Shown here: positions 1 through 9,768 of the stretch, in pieces
How positions within the stretch are numbered: the first letter of the stretch is position 1
How the letters are laid out: each line of letters opens with the position of its first letter
Source of the DNA: Paracidovorax avenae
GTDB taxonomy: Bacteria > Pseudomonadota > Gammaproteobacteria > Burkholderiales > Burkholderiaceae_C
Reading direction: 5' to 3'
Length of the DNA: 64,000 nucleotides
Assembly (NCBI RefSeq): GCF_040892545.1
Contig: NZ_CP156079.1
Coordinates: 4,251,501 to 4,315,500 of the forward strand
Translations under genes and position numbers: made by a program
Notes under the pieces: generated by a model
The model's input: the letters and a program-made list of their open reading frames with translations, nothing else
Databases searched by the model: none
What the model was told of the DNA's origin: nothing

Positions 1-2933
1 TTGCGGCCGAAGCCGCGCAGCAGATCGACGGCCATGCGCTGCGCCTTGAAGCCCACGTCCACCATGGCCGAGCGCATCAGCTTGATGGTGTCCGGATTGG
101 TGGCGTTGAGCATGCCCATGGCCAGCGCATTGCCCGGGCGGAAGGTCTTCTTGCCCATCTTGCGCAGCAGGTTGCGCATGTTCATCGTCACATCGCCGAA
201 GTCGATCTTGACCGGGCACGGCGTGTAGCACTTGTGGCAGACGGTGCAGTGGTCGGCCACGTCCTCGAATTCCTGCCAGTGCTTGATCGAGACACCTCGG
301 CGCGTCTGCTCCTCGTACAGGAAAGCCTCGACCAGCAGCGAGGTGGCCAGGATCTTGTTGCGAGGGCTGTAGAGCAGGCTGGCGCGCGGCACATGGGTGG
401 CGCACACGGGCTTGCACTTGCCGCAGCGCAGGCAGTCCTTCACCGAATCGGCGATGGCGCCGATGTCGCTTTGCTGCATGATGAGCGACTCGTGCCCCAT
501 CAGCCCGAAGCTGGGCGTGTAGGCGTTGGTCAGGTCCGAGAACATCAGCGACTCGCGGGCCGCGGCGGCCGCCGGCGCCTGCTCCGTCCGGGCCGCGGGC
601 TCCTGGCTCCGCAGCAGCTTGCCCTTGTTGAAGCGGCCTTGCGGGTCCACGCGGCGCTTGTAGTCGGCGAAGGGCCGCAGTTCGTCGTCGGTGAGGAATT
701 CGAGCTTGGTGATGCCGATGCCGTGCTCGCCCGAGATCACGCCGTCCAGGCTGCGCGCGAGCACCATGATGCGGGCCACGGCCTCGTGGGCCGTCTGCAG
801 CATCTGGTAGTCGTCGCTGTTGACGGGGATGTTGGTGTGGACGTTGCCGTCGCCCGCATGCATGTGCAGCGCCACCCACACGCGGCCCTTGAGCACGCGC
901 TGGTGGATGGCCTGCGCCTCGTCCATGATGGGCTTGAAGGACGCGCCGGGGAAGATCTTGGCGAGCGGCTCGCGCAGTTGCGTCTTCCAGCTCGCGCGCA
1001 GCGTGTGGTCCTGCAACTGCGGGAAGAGCGCTTCCACGCCCTGCAGCCAGCCGCTCCAGAGCGACCGCACTTCGCCGATCAGTGCCACGGCCTGGGCCAC
1101 GCGGTCTTCCAGCAGTTCGGCCGAGGGAATCTCGTGCGCGTCGTCCTGGCGGCCCAGGGGCAGGTCACCGCGCAGGAAGAACGCCTCCAGCGCATCGCAC
1201 AGCTGCAGCTTGTTGCGCAGCGACAGTTCGATGTTGATGCGCTCGATGCCGTCGGTGTATTCGGCCATGCGCGGCAGCGGGATCACCACGTCTTCGTTGA
1301 TCTTGAAGGCGTTGGTGTGGCGGCTGATGGCGGCCGTGCGCTTGCGGTCCAGCCAGAACTTCTTGCGCGCCTCGGGGCTGATGGCGATGAAGCCCTCGCC
1401 CGCGCGCGAGTTGGCGATGCGAACGACTTCGCTGGTCACGCGCGCCACGGCATCGGCGTCGTCGCCCGCGATGTCGCCGAACAGCACCATCTTGGGCAGG
1501 CCGCCGCCGTGCTTGCGGCTCTTGGTGGCGTAGCCCACGGCCTTGAGATACCGGTCGTCCAGGTGTTCCAGGCCGGCGAGCAGTACGCCCGAGCGCTTCT
1601 GCTCGGCGAACATGAAGTCCTTGATTTCCACGATGCTGGGCACCGCGTCCTTGGCATTGCCGAAGAACTCCAGGCACACGGTGCGCGTGTGCTCCGGCAT
1701 GCGGTGCACCACCCAGCGCGCGCTGGTGATGAGGCCGTCGCAGCCTTCCTTCTGGATGCCGGGCAGGCCGGAGAGGAACTTGTCCGTCACGTCCTTGCCC
1801 AGGCCTTCCTTGCGGAAGGTGCGGCCGGGGATGGCCAGCCGCTCGGTGCGGACCGGGGTCTTTCCGTCGGCCTCGAAATACTGCAGCTCGAAGGTGGCCG
1901 TCTCCACGTCGTGGATCTTGCCCATGTTGTGGTCCAGGCGTGTGACCTCCAGCCACTGTGCCTCGGGCGTCACCATGCGCCAGCTGACCAGGTTGTCCAG
2001 CGCCGTGCCCCAGAGCACGGCCTTCTTGCCGCCCGCATTCATGGCGATGTTGCCGCCGATGCAGGACGCCTCCGCGCTGGTCGGATCGACCGCGAAGACG
2101 AAGCCCGCGCGCTCGGCCGCATCGGCCACGCGCTGGGTGACCACGCCGGCCTCGGTCCAGATGGTGCCCACCTCGCGGTCCATGCCCGGCAGGCGGCGCA
2201 TCTCCACCTCGGTCATGGCCTCGAGCTTCTCGGTATTGATGACCACGCTGCGCCAGGTCAGCGGGATGGCGCCGCCGGTATAGCCGGTGCCGCCGCCGCG
2301 CGGGATGATGGTCAGTTCCAGTTCGATGCAGGCCTTGACCAGCGCAGCCATCTCGGCCTCGGTGTCGGGCGTGAGCACCACGAACGGGTACTCGACGCGC
2401 CAGTCGGTGGCATCGGTCACGTGCGACACGCGCGAGAGGCCGTCGAACTTGATGTTGTCCCTGGCGGTGTGGCGGCCCAGGCGCTTTTGCACCTGGCGGC
2501 GCAGCTGGGCGGCCTCCACGAAGGTGGCGTCGAACTGCGCGATGGCGCGGCGGGCGGCCTCCACCAGCTGTCCCACCAGGCGGTCGCGCTCGGCGTCCTC
2601 GCCGGGCGTGCGGCGCTTGCCGATCTCCGACAGCCGGTGCTGCAGCGCGTCCACCAGCATCTTGCGGCGGCCCGCGTTGTCCAGCAGGTCGTCCTGCAGG
2701 TAGGGGTTGCGCTGCACGACCCAGATGTCGCCCAGCACCTCGTACAGCATGCGGGCGGAGCGCCCTGTGCGCCGCTCGCGGCGCAACTGGTCCAGCACGT
2801 CCCAGGAGTCGGAGCCCAGCAGCCGGATGACGATTTCCCGGTCGGAAAACGAGGTGTAGTTGTACGGAATCTCGCGCAGGCGAGTGGGCTCGGCGGCCTG
2901 CGTCAGGGCTGCCAACTCAGTGGGTGCATTCAT
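1..2933 (-). CDS. FAD/FMN-binding oxidoreductase with 4Fe-4S domain (DUF3683 type), C-terminus off window
   Basis: Very large flavin and iron-sulfur oxidoreductase of the glycolate oxidase / D-lactate dehydrogenase kind. It probably oxidises a 2-hydroxyacid and passes electrons through Fe-S clusters to the respiratory chain, but the substrate is unknown. About 977 codons are visible and the C-terminus runs off the left edge. The N-terminal ~190 residues match the DUF3683 extension. A PCMH-type FAD-binding domain follows, with the glycine-rich stretch [13 protein letters not shown], then a FAD-oxidase C-terminal domain ending near SGEHGIG. Two ferredoxin-like cysteine clusters follow, [11 protein letters not shown] near residue 834 and [12 protein letters not shown] near residue 900. 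The chosen start reads [10 protein letters not shown]. It stands alone, and the next gene upstream is a chemoreceptor on the same strand. Domain assignment is firm; substrate is inference. Confidence 0.88.
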   Translation of the reverse strand, partial: MNAPTELAALTQAAEPTRLREIPYNYTSFSDREIVIRLLGSDSWDVLDQLRRERRTGRSARMLYEVLGDIWVVQRNPYLQDDLLDNAGRRKMLVDALQHRLSEIGKRRTPGEDAERDRLVGQLVEAARRAIAQFDATFVEAAQLRRQVQKRLGRHTARDNIKFDGLSRVSHVTDATDWRVEYPFVVLTPDTEAEMAALVKACIELELTIIPRGGGTGYTGGAIPLTWRSVVINTEKLEAMTEVEMRRLPGMDREVGTIWTEAGVVTQRVADAAERAGFVFAVDPTSAEASCIGGNIAMNAGGKKAVLWGTALDNLVSWRMVTPEAQWLEVTRLDHNMGKIHDVETATFELQYFEADGKTPVRTERLAIPGRTFRKEGLGKDVTDKFLSGLPGIQKEGCDGLITSARWVVHRMPEHTRTVCLEFFGNAKDAVPSIVEIKDFMFAEQKRSGVLLAGLEHLDDRYLKAVGYATKSRKHGGGLPKMVLFGDIAGDDADAVARVTSEVVRIANSRAGEGFIAISPEARKKFWLDRKRTAAISRHTNAFKINEDVVIPLPRMAEYTDGIERINIELSLRNKLQLCDALEAFFLRGDLPLGRQDDAHEIPSAELLEDRVAQAVALIGEVRSLWSGWLQGVEALFPQLQDHTLRASWKTQLREPLAKIFPGASFKPIMDEAQAIHQRVLKGRVWVALHMHAGDGNVHTNIPVNSDDYQMLQTAHEAVARIMVLARSLDGVISGEHGIGITKLEFLTDDELRPFADYKRRVDPQGRFNKGKLLRSQEPAARTEQAPAAAAARESLMFSDLTNAYTPSFGLMGHESLIMQQSDIGAIADSVKDCLRCGKCKPVCATHVPRASLLYSPRNKILATSLLVEAFLYEEQTRRGVSIKHWQEFEDVADHCTVCHKCYTPCPVKIDFGDVTMNMRNLLRKMGKKTFRPGNALAMGMLNATNPDTIKLMRSAMVDVGFKAQRMAVDLLRGFGR

Positions 2934-3053
2934 CGGGGGGATCACCTGGGGAGCGCGGACGCTCCCAACCTTGGGAGGGGCCGCGATTTTAAGCCAGCGG
3001 CCCCGGGCGTGCCCGGGCCCGGAACCGCGGCCGCCCGCGCGGGCAGGCCGGCG

Positions 3054-4841
3054 TCAGAAACTCTCCCACTCGTCCTCTTTGGCGGCGGCGCGGGGAGCCG
3101 GCACGGGCGCGGCCGGAACCGCCGGGCCGGCGGAGGCGCCGATACGGGCCTTCGGGACCGCGGCGCGGGCCGGGACACGGGGCTTCGCGGCAGGCACGGG
3201 CACTGGTGCCGGTGCGGCCCGCGCAGGCACGGGGACCGCCACCGTCGCCCGGGGGGCCGCCGGTGCGCTGCGGGCCGCCTCGGCCCCGGGGGCCGTGCGG
3301 AAGAACGACACGGCCTGCACCAGCTGTTCCGCCTGGGTGTTGAGGCTGCCGGCCGCCGCCGCGGACTCTTCCACCAGCGCGGCGTTCTGCTGCGTGGCCT
3401 GGTCCATCTGCGTCACCGCCGCGCCCACCTGGGCCACGCCTTCGCTCTGCTCGCTGCTCGCCGCGCTGATCTCCGCCACGATGTCGGTCACGCGCCGGAT
3501 CGAGGTGACGACCTCGGTCATCGTGACGCCCGCCTTGTCCACCAGCGCCGTGCCCTGCTCCACCCGTTCGACGCTGTTGCCGATCAGGTTCTTGATTTCC
3601 TTGGCGGCCTCGGCGCTGCGCTGCGCCAGGCTGCGCACCTCGCCCGCCACCACCGCGAAGCCGCGGCCCTGCTCACCGGCGCGCGCAGCCTCCACTGCCG
3701 CGTTGAGCGCCAGGATGTTCGTCTGGAAGGCGATGCCGTCGATGGTGCCGATGATGTCGCCGATGCGCCGCGAGGCCTCGTTGATGCCCTTCATGGTCTC
3801 GACCACCTCGCCGACCACCTCGCCGCCCTGGCTCGCGATGCCCGACGCGCTGACCGCCAGCTGGCTGGCCTGGCGCGCGTTCTCGGCATTCTGGCGCACG
3901 GTGGAGCCCAGTTGCTCCATCGACGCCGCCGCCTGCTGGAGCGAGGCCGCCTGCTGTTCCGTGCGCGCGGACAGGTCCCCGTTGCCCTGCGCGATCTGGG
4001 CGCTGGCCGTGGCCACGCTCTCCGCGTTGCGGCGGACCTCGCCGGTGATGCGCGCCAGCGTGTCGCGCATGCCCACGAGGGTGCGCAGCAGCCGGGACAC
4101 CTCGTCGCGGCCATCGGCGTGCAGTTCGACGGCCAGATTGCCCTCCGCCACCTGCTGGGCCGCGTCGATGGCGCGGTTGAGGGGGTGGACGATGCTGCGG
4201 ACGATGACCACGGCCAGCAGCGCGGCGATGGCGGCGGCAGCCACCATGGTCACCACGAGCCAGTTGCGGCCGTTGCCCAGGATCTTCATCGCCAGGGTCG
4301 AGGCATCCTTGGCCTGCTCCACGTTGTACTGGATCACCTTGTCGAGCTGGTCGCTGGTGGTGAAGTACAGGCCACGCGTGGTGTTCAGCATGTGGTTCAG
4401 CAGTTCCGCATGCTGGGCCGGATCCTGCGCGGAGGCGCGGATGCGCGACGCGGCGGCAATATAGGCCGCAAGGTCCTTCTTGAAGGCAGCGGCCAGCACG
4501 GCCTCGCCGGGACTGCCGATCAGCGTGGGCTCGACATAGGTGCGGTTGAGTTCCTCGAACCTGGCGGCCGTCTTGTCGAACGAGTCGCGGTACTCACCCT
4601 GCTCCTTGGCGGGTGTTTCCAGCAGCAGGAGGGCTTCCACGCGCCGCATCAGGTCGAGATTGCGGCGGTATTCCGACAGGATCATCACCGACGGCAGGTT
4701 GTTGTCCACCACGGTGCTGGTCTGCTCCTGCAACTGCGACATCTGCCGCAGGCTGAAAAGCCCCAGGAAGACAGAGAGAACGACCATGGCGGCGAAGGCG
4801 AAGCCCAGCCGCGGAGCGAGCTTGATGTGGGAGAAATTCAT
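3054..4841 (-). CDS. Methyl-accepting chemotaxis protein with CheR/CheB docking tail
   Basis: Transmembrane chemoreceptor that feeds periplasmic ligand binding to CheA/CheW; ligand unknown. It has 595 residues: TM1 at about 12-31, a periplasmic four-helix-bundle-like region of ~160 residues, TM2 at about 194-214, a HAMP segment, and a cytoplasmic coiled coil containing the conserved hairpin tip ([20 protein letters not shown]). After the coiled coil comes a ~90-residue Ala/Pro linker ending in DEWESF. That terminus resembles the NWETF docking pentapeptide of Tsr and Tar, which tethers CheR and CheB, so this is likely a major receptor able to assist methylation of others. The start is MNFSHIKLAP with a basic residue before TM1. 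It lies between the FAD oxidoreductase and serA, with no evident functional link. Confidence 0.93.
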   Translation of the reverse strand: MNFSHIKLAPRLGFAFAAMVVLSVFLGLFSLRQMSQLQEQTSTVVDNNLPSVMILSEYRRNLDLMRRVEALLLLETPAKEQGEYRDSFDKTAARFEELNRTYVEPTLIGSPGEAVLAAAFKKDLAAYIAAASRIRASAQDPAQHAELLNHMLNTTRGLYFTTSDQLDKVIQYNVEQAKDASTLAMKILGNGRNWLVVTMVAAAAIAALLAVVIVRSIVHPLNRAIDAAQQVAEGNLAVELHADGRDEVSRLLRTLVGMRDTLARITGEVRRNAESVATASAQIAQGNGDLSARTEQQAASLQQAAASMEQLGSTVRQNAENARQASQLAVSASGIASQGGEVVGEVVETMKGINEASRRIGDIIGTIDGIAFQTNILALNAAVEAARAGEQGRGFAVVAGEVRSLAQRSAEAAKEIKNLIGNSVERVEQGTALVDKAGVTMTEVVTSIRRVTDIVAEISAASSEQSEGVAQVGAAVTQMDQATQQNAALVEESAAAAGSLNTQAEQLVQAVSFFRTAPGAEAARSAPAAPRATVAVPVPARAAPAPVPVPAAKPRVPARAAVPKARIGASAGPAVPAAPVPAPRAAAKEDEWESF

Positions 4842-4888
4842 GTTGTCTGGAGATGGCCCGGATGCAGATTCCGCCGGTCACCAAATGT

Positions 4889-4898
4889 ATCAATTGAT
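4889..4898. promoter_or_regulatory. AT-rich stretch with 10-bp palindrome upstream of the chemoreceptor
   Basis: ATCAATTGAT is a perfect palindrome in an unusually AT-rich patch (about 4883-4920), roughly 48 bases upstream of the chemoreceptor start. Its position suits a promoter or operator. No clear sigma-70 or sigma-28 pair is visible, so this is only a candidate. Confidence 0.3.
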
Positions 4899-4973
4899 TC
4901 AAAAAGCTATTGTCAGCCATCTTCCCGTCCATACCCGCCATGGCCGGAGAAGCTGCGCCGCCCCGGCCAACAC

Positions 4974-6203
4974 TCAGAACAGGACGCGGCTGCGGATGGT
5001 GCCCGGCACGCTCGCGAGCTTGTCCTGCGCCAGTTCGGACGACTGCGCGTCGATGTCGATCACCACGTAGCCCACCTTTTCGTTGGTCTGCAGGTACTGG
5101 GCGGCGATGTTGATCTGGTTGTCGGCGAACACCTGGTTGATGGCCGACAGCACCCCCGGCACGTTGCGGTGGATGTGCAGGATGCGGTGCTTGCCCGGGT
5201 GCGCGGGCAGCGCCACCTCGGGGAAGTTCACCGACGAGGTCGAGGTGCCGTTGTCGCTGTACTTCACGAGCTTCTCGGCCACCTCCAGCCCGATGTTGGC
5301 CTGCGCCTCCATGGTGGAGCCGCCGATGTGCGGCGTGAGGATGACGTTGTCCAGGCCGCGCAGGGGCGAGGTGAACTCGTCCTTGTTGCTGCGCGGCTCC
5401 ACCGGGAACACGTCGATGGCCGCGCCGAGCAGTTTCTTGGCGCGGATCGCCTCGGCCAGCGCCTCGATGCGCACTACGGTGCCGCGCGCCGCATTGATCA
5501 GGATCGCGCCCGGCTTCATGGCCGCGATCTCTTCCGGCCCGATCATCCACTGCGTGGAGGGCAGTTCGGGCACGTGCAGGGTCACGATATCGCTCTGCGC
5601 CAGCAGGGCCTGCAGCGACGGCGCCTGCCGCGCGTTGCCCAGCGGCAGCTTGCTCACCACGTCGTGGAAGACGACGTGCATGCCCAGCGCCTCGGCCAGC
5701 ACCGACAGCTGCGTGCCGATGGAGCCGTAGCCGACGATGCCCAGCGTCTTGCCGCGGATCTCGTAGGCGTTCTCGGCGCTCTTGAGCCAGCCACCGCGGT
5801 GCGCCACTGCGTTTTTCTCGGGCACGCCGCGCAGCAGCAGGATGGCCTCGGCCAGCACCAGTTCCGCCACGGAGCGGGTGTTGGAGTACGGCGCATTGAA
5901 GACGGCGATGCCACGCTCGCGCGCCGCTTCCAGGTCGATCTGGTTGGTGCCTATGCAGAAGGCTCCCACGGCCACGAGCTTGTGGGCGTGCGCGAACACC
6001 TCGGCCGTGAGCTGGGTGCGCGAACGGATGCCCAGGAAATGCGCATCGGCGATCTTGCGGTGCAGCTCTTCGCCTTCCAGCGCCCCCGGCAATGCCTCGA
6101 TCTGGGTGTAGCCCGCGCCGCGCAGCACGTCGAGCGCGGAGGGGTGCACCCCCTCCAGCAGAAGGAACTTGATCTTGCTCTTGTCCAGCGATGTCTTGGT
6201 CAT
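4974..6203 (-). CDS. serA: D-3-phosphoglycerate dehydrogenase
   Basis: First enzyme of the phosphorylated serine pathway: it oxidises 3-phosphoglycerate to 3-phosphohydroxypyruvate with NAD. The 409 residues match the 410 of the E. coli enzyme. The N-terminus MTKTSLDKSKIKFLLLEG aligns with the E. coli start, so the upstream in-frame codons to 6278 are excluded. The Rossmann motif GIVGYGSIG is near residue 150. The catalytic Arg (NAARGT), Glu (VFPVEP) and His (PHIGGST) are present. A C-terminal ACT domain (about 330-409) indicates serine feedback inhibition. It is transcribed away from the ugp operon across a ~310-bp gap. Identity is secure. Confidence 0.96.
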   Translation of the reverse strand: MTKTSLDKSKIKFLLLEGVHPSALDVLRGAGYTQIEALPGALEGEELHRKIADAHFLGIRSRTQLTAEVFAHAHKLVAVGAFCIGTNQIDLEAARERGIAVFNAPYSNTRSVAELVLAEAILLLRGVPEKNAVAHRGGWLKSAENAYEIRGKTLGIVGYGSIGTQLSVLAEALGMHVVFHDVVSKLPLGNARQAPSLQALLAQSDIVTLHVPELPSTQWMIGPEEIAAMKPGAILINAARGTVVRIEALAEAIRAKKLLGAAIDVFPVEPRSNKDEFTSPLRGLDNVILTPHIGGSTMEAQANIGLEVAEKLVKYSDNGTSTSSVNFPEVALPAHPGKHRILHIHRNVPGVLSAINQVFADNQINIAAQYLQTNEKVGYVVIDIDAQSSELAQDKLASVPGTIRSRVLF

Positions 6204-6516
6204 GGAACTACGGGAAGGAGAAGTAAGGAAGGGAAGGATGCATGGCGGACGCCTTGCAGGCAGCCGGCCATTGTGCAATGAGAAGAAACCCTGTACCTGC
6301 CGGGTTTTTCGATCCGCGCCGCGGAATCCCGGTCACACAGGCGACGGACGAGCCCGGAAAACCGTCACAAAACAGACACAATTCCGCCACGCAGAGTCCT
6401 TCATCCAGGGAAGTTCCCGATCCGCGGAAATCCCTGTCCATGCGACAACGACATACCGATGACATGTAGCGCGCATACCATGCGCCGCTTTCGCATCGCC
6501 ACTTTGAGGAGTTTTC
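6204..6516. other. Divergent intergenic region between serA and ugpB
   Basis: 313 bases without a convincing gene. Short ORFs here lack ribosome binding sites and family character. It should hold the serA promoter (minus) and the ugpB promoter (plus). I see a Pho-box-like element at 6362-6379 and a GAGGAG ribosome binding site at 6506-6511 for ugpB. No strong sigma-70 pair stands out. Confidence 0.6.
6362..6379 (+). promoter_or_regulatory. Pho-box-like element upstream of ugpB
   Basis: CCGTCAC-AAAA-CAGACAC resembles the PhoB box architecture (two 7-mers near CTGTCAT with a 4-bp A/T spacer). By eye 5 and 4 of 7 positions match. The ugp operon is a classic Pho regulon member in E. coli, which makes the position plausible. 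The matching -10 is weak, so this is a candidate only. Confidence 0.35.
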
Positions 6517-7827
6517 ATGCAGCCCAAGCACCTGGCCCTGGCAGCCGCCATCGCCGCATCCGCCTGCATTTCGGCCCACGCCCAGACCGAGATCCAGTGG
6601 TGGCACTCGATGACGGCCGTGAACGGCGAATGGGTGAACGACCTGGCCCGCCAGTTCAACGAGAGCCAGAAGGACTACAAGATCGTGCCCACCTACAAGG
6701 GCACGTATGACGAATCCATGACGGCCTCGATCGCTGCCTTCCGTGCCGGCAACGCGCCGCACATCCTGCAGGTGTTCGAAGTGGGCACCGCCACCATGAT
6801 GGCCAGCAAGGGCGCGGTCGTGCCCGTGGGCAAGGTGATGCAGGACGCCGGTGCGCCCTTCGACCCTAAGGCCTACATCCCTGCCGTGGCCGGTTACTAC
6901 ACGGCCCCCAACGGCCAGATGCTGAGCTTCCCGTTCAACAGCTCCACCACCATCTTCTATTTCAACAAGGACGCCTTCAAGGCGGCCGGCCTGCCCACCG
7001 ACAAGGCGCCCGCCACCTGGCCCGAAGTGGTCAACGCCGCCGCCAAGCTCAAGGCCTCCGGCCACAAGTGCCCGTTCACCACGGCATGGCAGAACTGGAC
7101 GCAGGTGGAGAGTTTCTCGGCCTGGCACAACGTGGAGTTCGCGAGCAAGGCCAACGGCCTGCAGGGCCTCGATGCGCGCCTGAAGGTGGATTCGCCCCTG
7201 CATGTGCGCCACATCGAGAACCTCGCGAACATGGCCAAGCAGGGCCTGTTCGTGTACAAGGGCCGCGGCAACGTGCCCGAGGCAAGCTTCGTCTCCGGCG
7301 AGTGCGCCATGATCAACACGTCGTCGGGCTTCTACGGCAACGTGGCCAAGAACGCCAAGTTCGCCTACGGCCTCGCTCCCCTGCCCTACTACCCGGACGT
7401 GCCCGGCGCGCCGCAGAACACCGTCATCGGCGGTGCGAGCCTCTGGGTGATGGCCGGCAAGAAGCCTGCCGAATACAAGGGCGTGGCCGAATTCTTCAAG
7501 TTCATCTCGACGCCTGAAGTGCAGTCGGCCAGCCACAAGCGCACCGGCTACCTGCCCGTGACGACCGCCGCCTACGAACTGACCGAGAAGTCCGGCTTCT
7601 ACAAGGAGCATCCCGGCACCGACGTCGCCGTGACGCAGATGATCCGCAAGGTGACCGACAAGAGCCGCGGCATCCGCCTGGGCAACTATGTGCAGATCCG
7701 CGCCATCGAGGACGAGGAACTCGAGCAGGTCTGGTCCGGCAAGAAGACCGCCAAGGAAGCGCTCGACGCCATCGTGAAGCGCGGCAACGAACAGCTGGAG
7801 CGCTTCCAGAAGGCCAACAAGGGCTGA
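6517..7827 (+). CDS. ugpB: sn-glycerol-3-phosphate ABC transporter, periplasmic substrate-binding protein
   Basis: Periplasmic receptor that delivers sn-glycerol-3-phosphate, and probably glycerophosphodiesters, to the UgpAE permease. It has 436 residues, close to E. coli UgpB (438). A Sec signal peptide at 1-22 ends in AHA before Gln. The mature start TEIQWWHSM and internal segments such as [11 protein letters not shown] and the [15 protein letters not shown] region are typical of UgpB. A strong GAGGAG ribosome binding site six bases upstream fixes the start. It is first in ugpB-A-E-C. A hairpin with a T-rich tail lies in the 145-bp gap before ugpA and may lower downstream expression relative to the binding protein. 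Confidence 0.95.
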   Translation: MQPKHLALAAAIAASACISAHAQTEIQWWHSMTAVNGEWVNDLARQFNESQKDYKIVPTYKGTYDESMTASIAAFRAGNAPHILQVFEVGTATMMASKGAVVPVGKVMQDAGAPFDPKAYIPAVAGYYTAPNGQMLSFPFNSSTTIFYFNKDAFKAAGLPTDKAPATWPEVVNAAAKLKASGHKCPFTTAWQNWTQVESFSAWHNVEFASKANGLQGLDARLKVDSPLHVRHIENLANMAKQGLFVYKGRGNVPEASFVSGECAMINTSSGFYGNVAKNAKFAYGLAPLPYYPDVPGAPQNTVIGGASLWVMAGKKPAEYKGVAEFFKFISTPEVQSASHKRTGYLPVTTAAYELTEKSGFYKEHPGTDVAVTQMIRKVTDKSRGIRLGNYVQIRAIEDEELEQVWSGKKTAKEALDAIVKRGNEQLERFQKANKG

Positions 7828-7889
7828 TTACCGGCGCCCCGGGACGGCCCACGGGCCCGGCCCGTCCGGCTTCCGCCCTCCCCCACCGG

Positions 7890-7919
7890 CCCTCCCCGCA
7901 CCCGCGGAGAGGGTCTTTT
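7890..7919 (+). terminator. Terminator-like hairpin between ugpB and ugpA
   Basis: CCCTC-c-CCGC pairs with GCGG-a-GAGGG around an ACCC loop, with one internal mismatch, followed by TCTTTT. This is the usual place in ABC operons for a partial terminator or mRNA-stabilising stem-loop that favours the binding-protein transcript. Confidence 0.6.
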
Positions 7920-7972
7920 CGTCATTCGACAGCCCGGCGGCGCACGCCGGGCACAAGGTAACTGCATCCGCC

Positions 7973-8854
7973 ATGGAAAAACGCGTCCGATTCCAGTCCG
8001 CCTGGCTGCCCTGGCTGCTCATCGCGCCGCAGATGGCCATCATCGTGGTCTTCTTCTTCTGGCCCGCCAGCCAGGCGCTGGTGCAGTCGCTGCAGATGCA
8101 GGATGCCTTCGGCACCTCCACCGAATGGGTGGGGCTGGAGAACTTCCGGCGGCTGTTCGACGATCCCGGCTACATCGAGTCGTTCAAGACCACCGCGTTC
8201 TTCTCGGTGCTGGTGGCGGCCAGCGGCATCGTGCTGTCGCTGCTGCTGGCGGTGTTCGCCGACCGGGTGGTCAAGGGCGCCATGTTCTACAAGACCCTGC
8301 TGATCCTGCCCTACGCCGTGGCGCCGGCCGTGGCCGCCGTGCTGTGGGTCTTCATGTTCTCGCCCTCGCTGGGCGTGGTCTCGTACGCGCTGGGCCGCTT
8401 CGGCATCGACTGGAACCACCTGCTCAACTCCGGACAGGCCATGGCGCTGATCGTGATGGCCTCGGTCTGGAAGCAGATCTCCTACAACTTCCTCTTCTTC
8501 CTCGCGGGGCTGCAGTCGATTCCCAAATCGCTGATCGAGGCCGCCGCCATCGACGGCGCCGGCCCGTGGCGGCGCTTCTGGAGCGTGCAGTTCCCGCTGC
8601 TCTCGCCCACCACCTTCTTCCTGCTGGTCATCAACGTGGTCTATGCATTCTTCGACACCTTCGCCATCGTCGATGCCGCCACGCAGGGCGGCCCGGGCAA
8701 GGACACGGCCATCCTGGTCTACAAGGTCTATTACGACGGCTTCAAGGCCATGGACCTGGGCGGCTCCGCGGCGCAATCCGTGGTGCTGATGCTGATCGTG
8801 GTCGCGCTCACCGTCGTGCAGTTCCGCTACGTTGAAAAGAAAGTCCAGTACTGA
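7973..8854 (+). CDS. ugpA: sn-glycerol-3-phosphate ABC transporter permease UgpA
   Basis: Inner-membrane permease subunit that pairs with UgpE to form the glycerol-3-phosphate channel. It has 293 residues, six predicted membrane segments (first at about 17-38) and the permease EAA loop [15 protein letters not shown] near residue 190, which contacts the UgpC ATPase. The N-terminus [14 protein letters not shown] resembles E. coli UgpA. Its stop is one base before the UgpE start, consistent with coupled translation. Confidence 0.95.
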   Translation: MEKRVRFQSAWLPWLLIAPQMAIIVVFFFWPASQALVQSLQMQDAFGTSTEWVGLENFRRLFDDPGYIESFKTTAFFSVLVAASGIVLSLLLAVFADRVVKGAMFYKTLLILPYAVAPAVAAVLWVFMFSPSLGVVSYALGRFGIDWNHLLNSGQAMALIVMASVWKQISYNFLFFLAGLQSIPKSLIEAAAIDGAGPWRRFWSVQFPLLSPTTFFLLVINVVYAFFDTFAIVDAATQGGPGKDTAILVYKVYYDGFKAMDLGGSAAQSVVLMLIVVALTVVQFRYVEKKVQY

Positions 8855-8855
8855 A

Positions 8856-9707
8856 ATGGTCGAACGCAGCCTCACGCGCGGCATCCTCGCGCACTTCATC
8901 ATGATCCTGGGCATCGCCATCGTGGCGTTCCCGCTCTACCTGGCGTTCGTCGCCTCCACCCACACCGCCCAGGAAATCGTGCAGGCGCCCATGCCCCTGC
9001 TGCCCGGCTCCAACTTCTGGGACACCTACAAGGCGGCCCTGTTCGGGCGCGACCAGGGGGCCGGTTCCACCGCGCCGGTGGCCCGCATGATGTGGGTGAG
9101 CTTCGTCTCGGCCATCGTCATCACGGTGGGCAAGATCGCCATCTCGCTGCTGTCGGCCTTCGCCATCGTGTACTTCCGCTTCCCGTTCAAGGGCCTGTGC
9201 TTCTGGCTGATCTTCATCACGCTGATGCTGCCCGTGGAAGTGCGCATCGGCCCGACCTACCAGGTGGTGTCCGACCTCGGCATGCTCAACAGCTACGCGG
9301 GCCTCACGGTGCCGCTGATCGCGTCGGCCACCGCCACCTTCCTCTTCCGGCAGTTCTTCCTGACGGTGCCGGACGAGCTGGTCGAGGCCGCGCGCATCGA
9401 CGGCGCCGGGCCCATGCGCTTCTTCAAGGACGTGCTGGTGCCGCTGTCGCGCACCTCCATCGCCGCGCTCTTCGTGATCCAGTTCATCTACGGCTGGAAC
9501 CAGTACCTCTGGCCGCTGCTGGCGACCACGAGCGAGGACATGTACCCCGTGGTGATCGGCATCAAGCGCATGATCGCGGGTGGCGACGGGCAGAACGAGT
9601 GGAACATCGTCATGGCCACCGCCATCCTGGCCATGCTGCCGCCCGCCGCGGTGGTGATCCTCATGCAGAAATGGTTCGTGAAGGGCCTGGTGGACACCGA
9701 GAAGTAA
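8856..9707 (+). CDS. ugpE: sn-glycerol-3-phosphate ABC transporter permease UgpE
   Basis: Second permease subunit of the Ugp importer. It has 283 residues, close to E. coli UgpE (281). The start at 8856 ([19 protein letters not shown]) aligns with the E. coli N-terminus; an upstream TTG at 8832 would overlap ugpA and add a non-homologous leader, so it is rejected. Six predicted membrane segments. The EAA loop [17 protein letters not shown] lies near residue 177. The start follows the ugpA stop by a single base, so translational coupling is expected. Confidence 0.95.
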   Translation: MVERSLTRGILAHFIMILGIAIVAFPLYLAFVASTHTAQEIVQAPMPLLPGSNFWDTYKAALFGRDQGAGSTAPVARMMWVSFVSAIVITVGKIAISLLSAFAIVYFRFPFKGLCFWLIFITLMLPVEVRIGPTYQVVSDLGMLNSYAGLTVPLIASATATFLFRQFFLTVPDELVEAARIDGAGPMRFFKDVLVPLSRTSIAALFVIQFIYGWNQYLWPLLATTSEDMYPVVIGIKRMIAGGDGQNEWNIVMATAILAMLPPAAVVILMQKWFVKGLVDTEK

Positions 9708-9768
9708 GTTCCCCATCCCTCGACGCGCCCGTTCCACCAACGCATACAGCTACGAATCCCAACGCAAA

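Noticed and set aside
234..6281. 2015-codon open frame on the plus strand
   Set aside because: It lies antisense to three recognisable genes (FAD oxidoreductase, chemoreceptor, serA). Long antisense frames are expected when third positions are nearly all G/C; the product has no family features and is His/Ala/Arg-rich.
6288..6312. Possible terminator near ACCC...GGGTTTTT
   Set aside because: Only a 4-bp stem could form; too weak, and it lies in a divergent gap.
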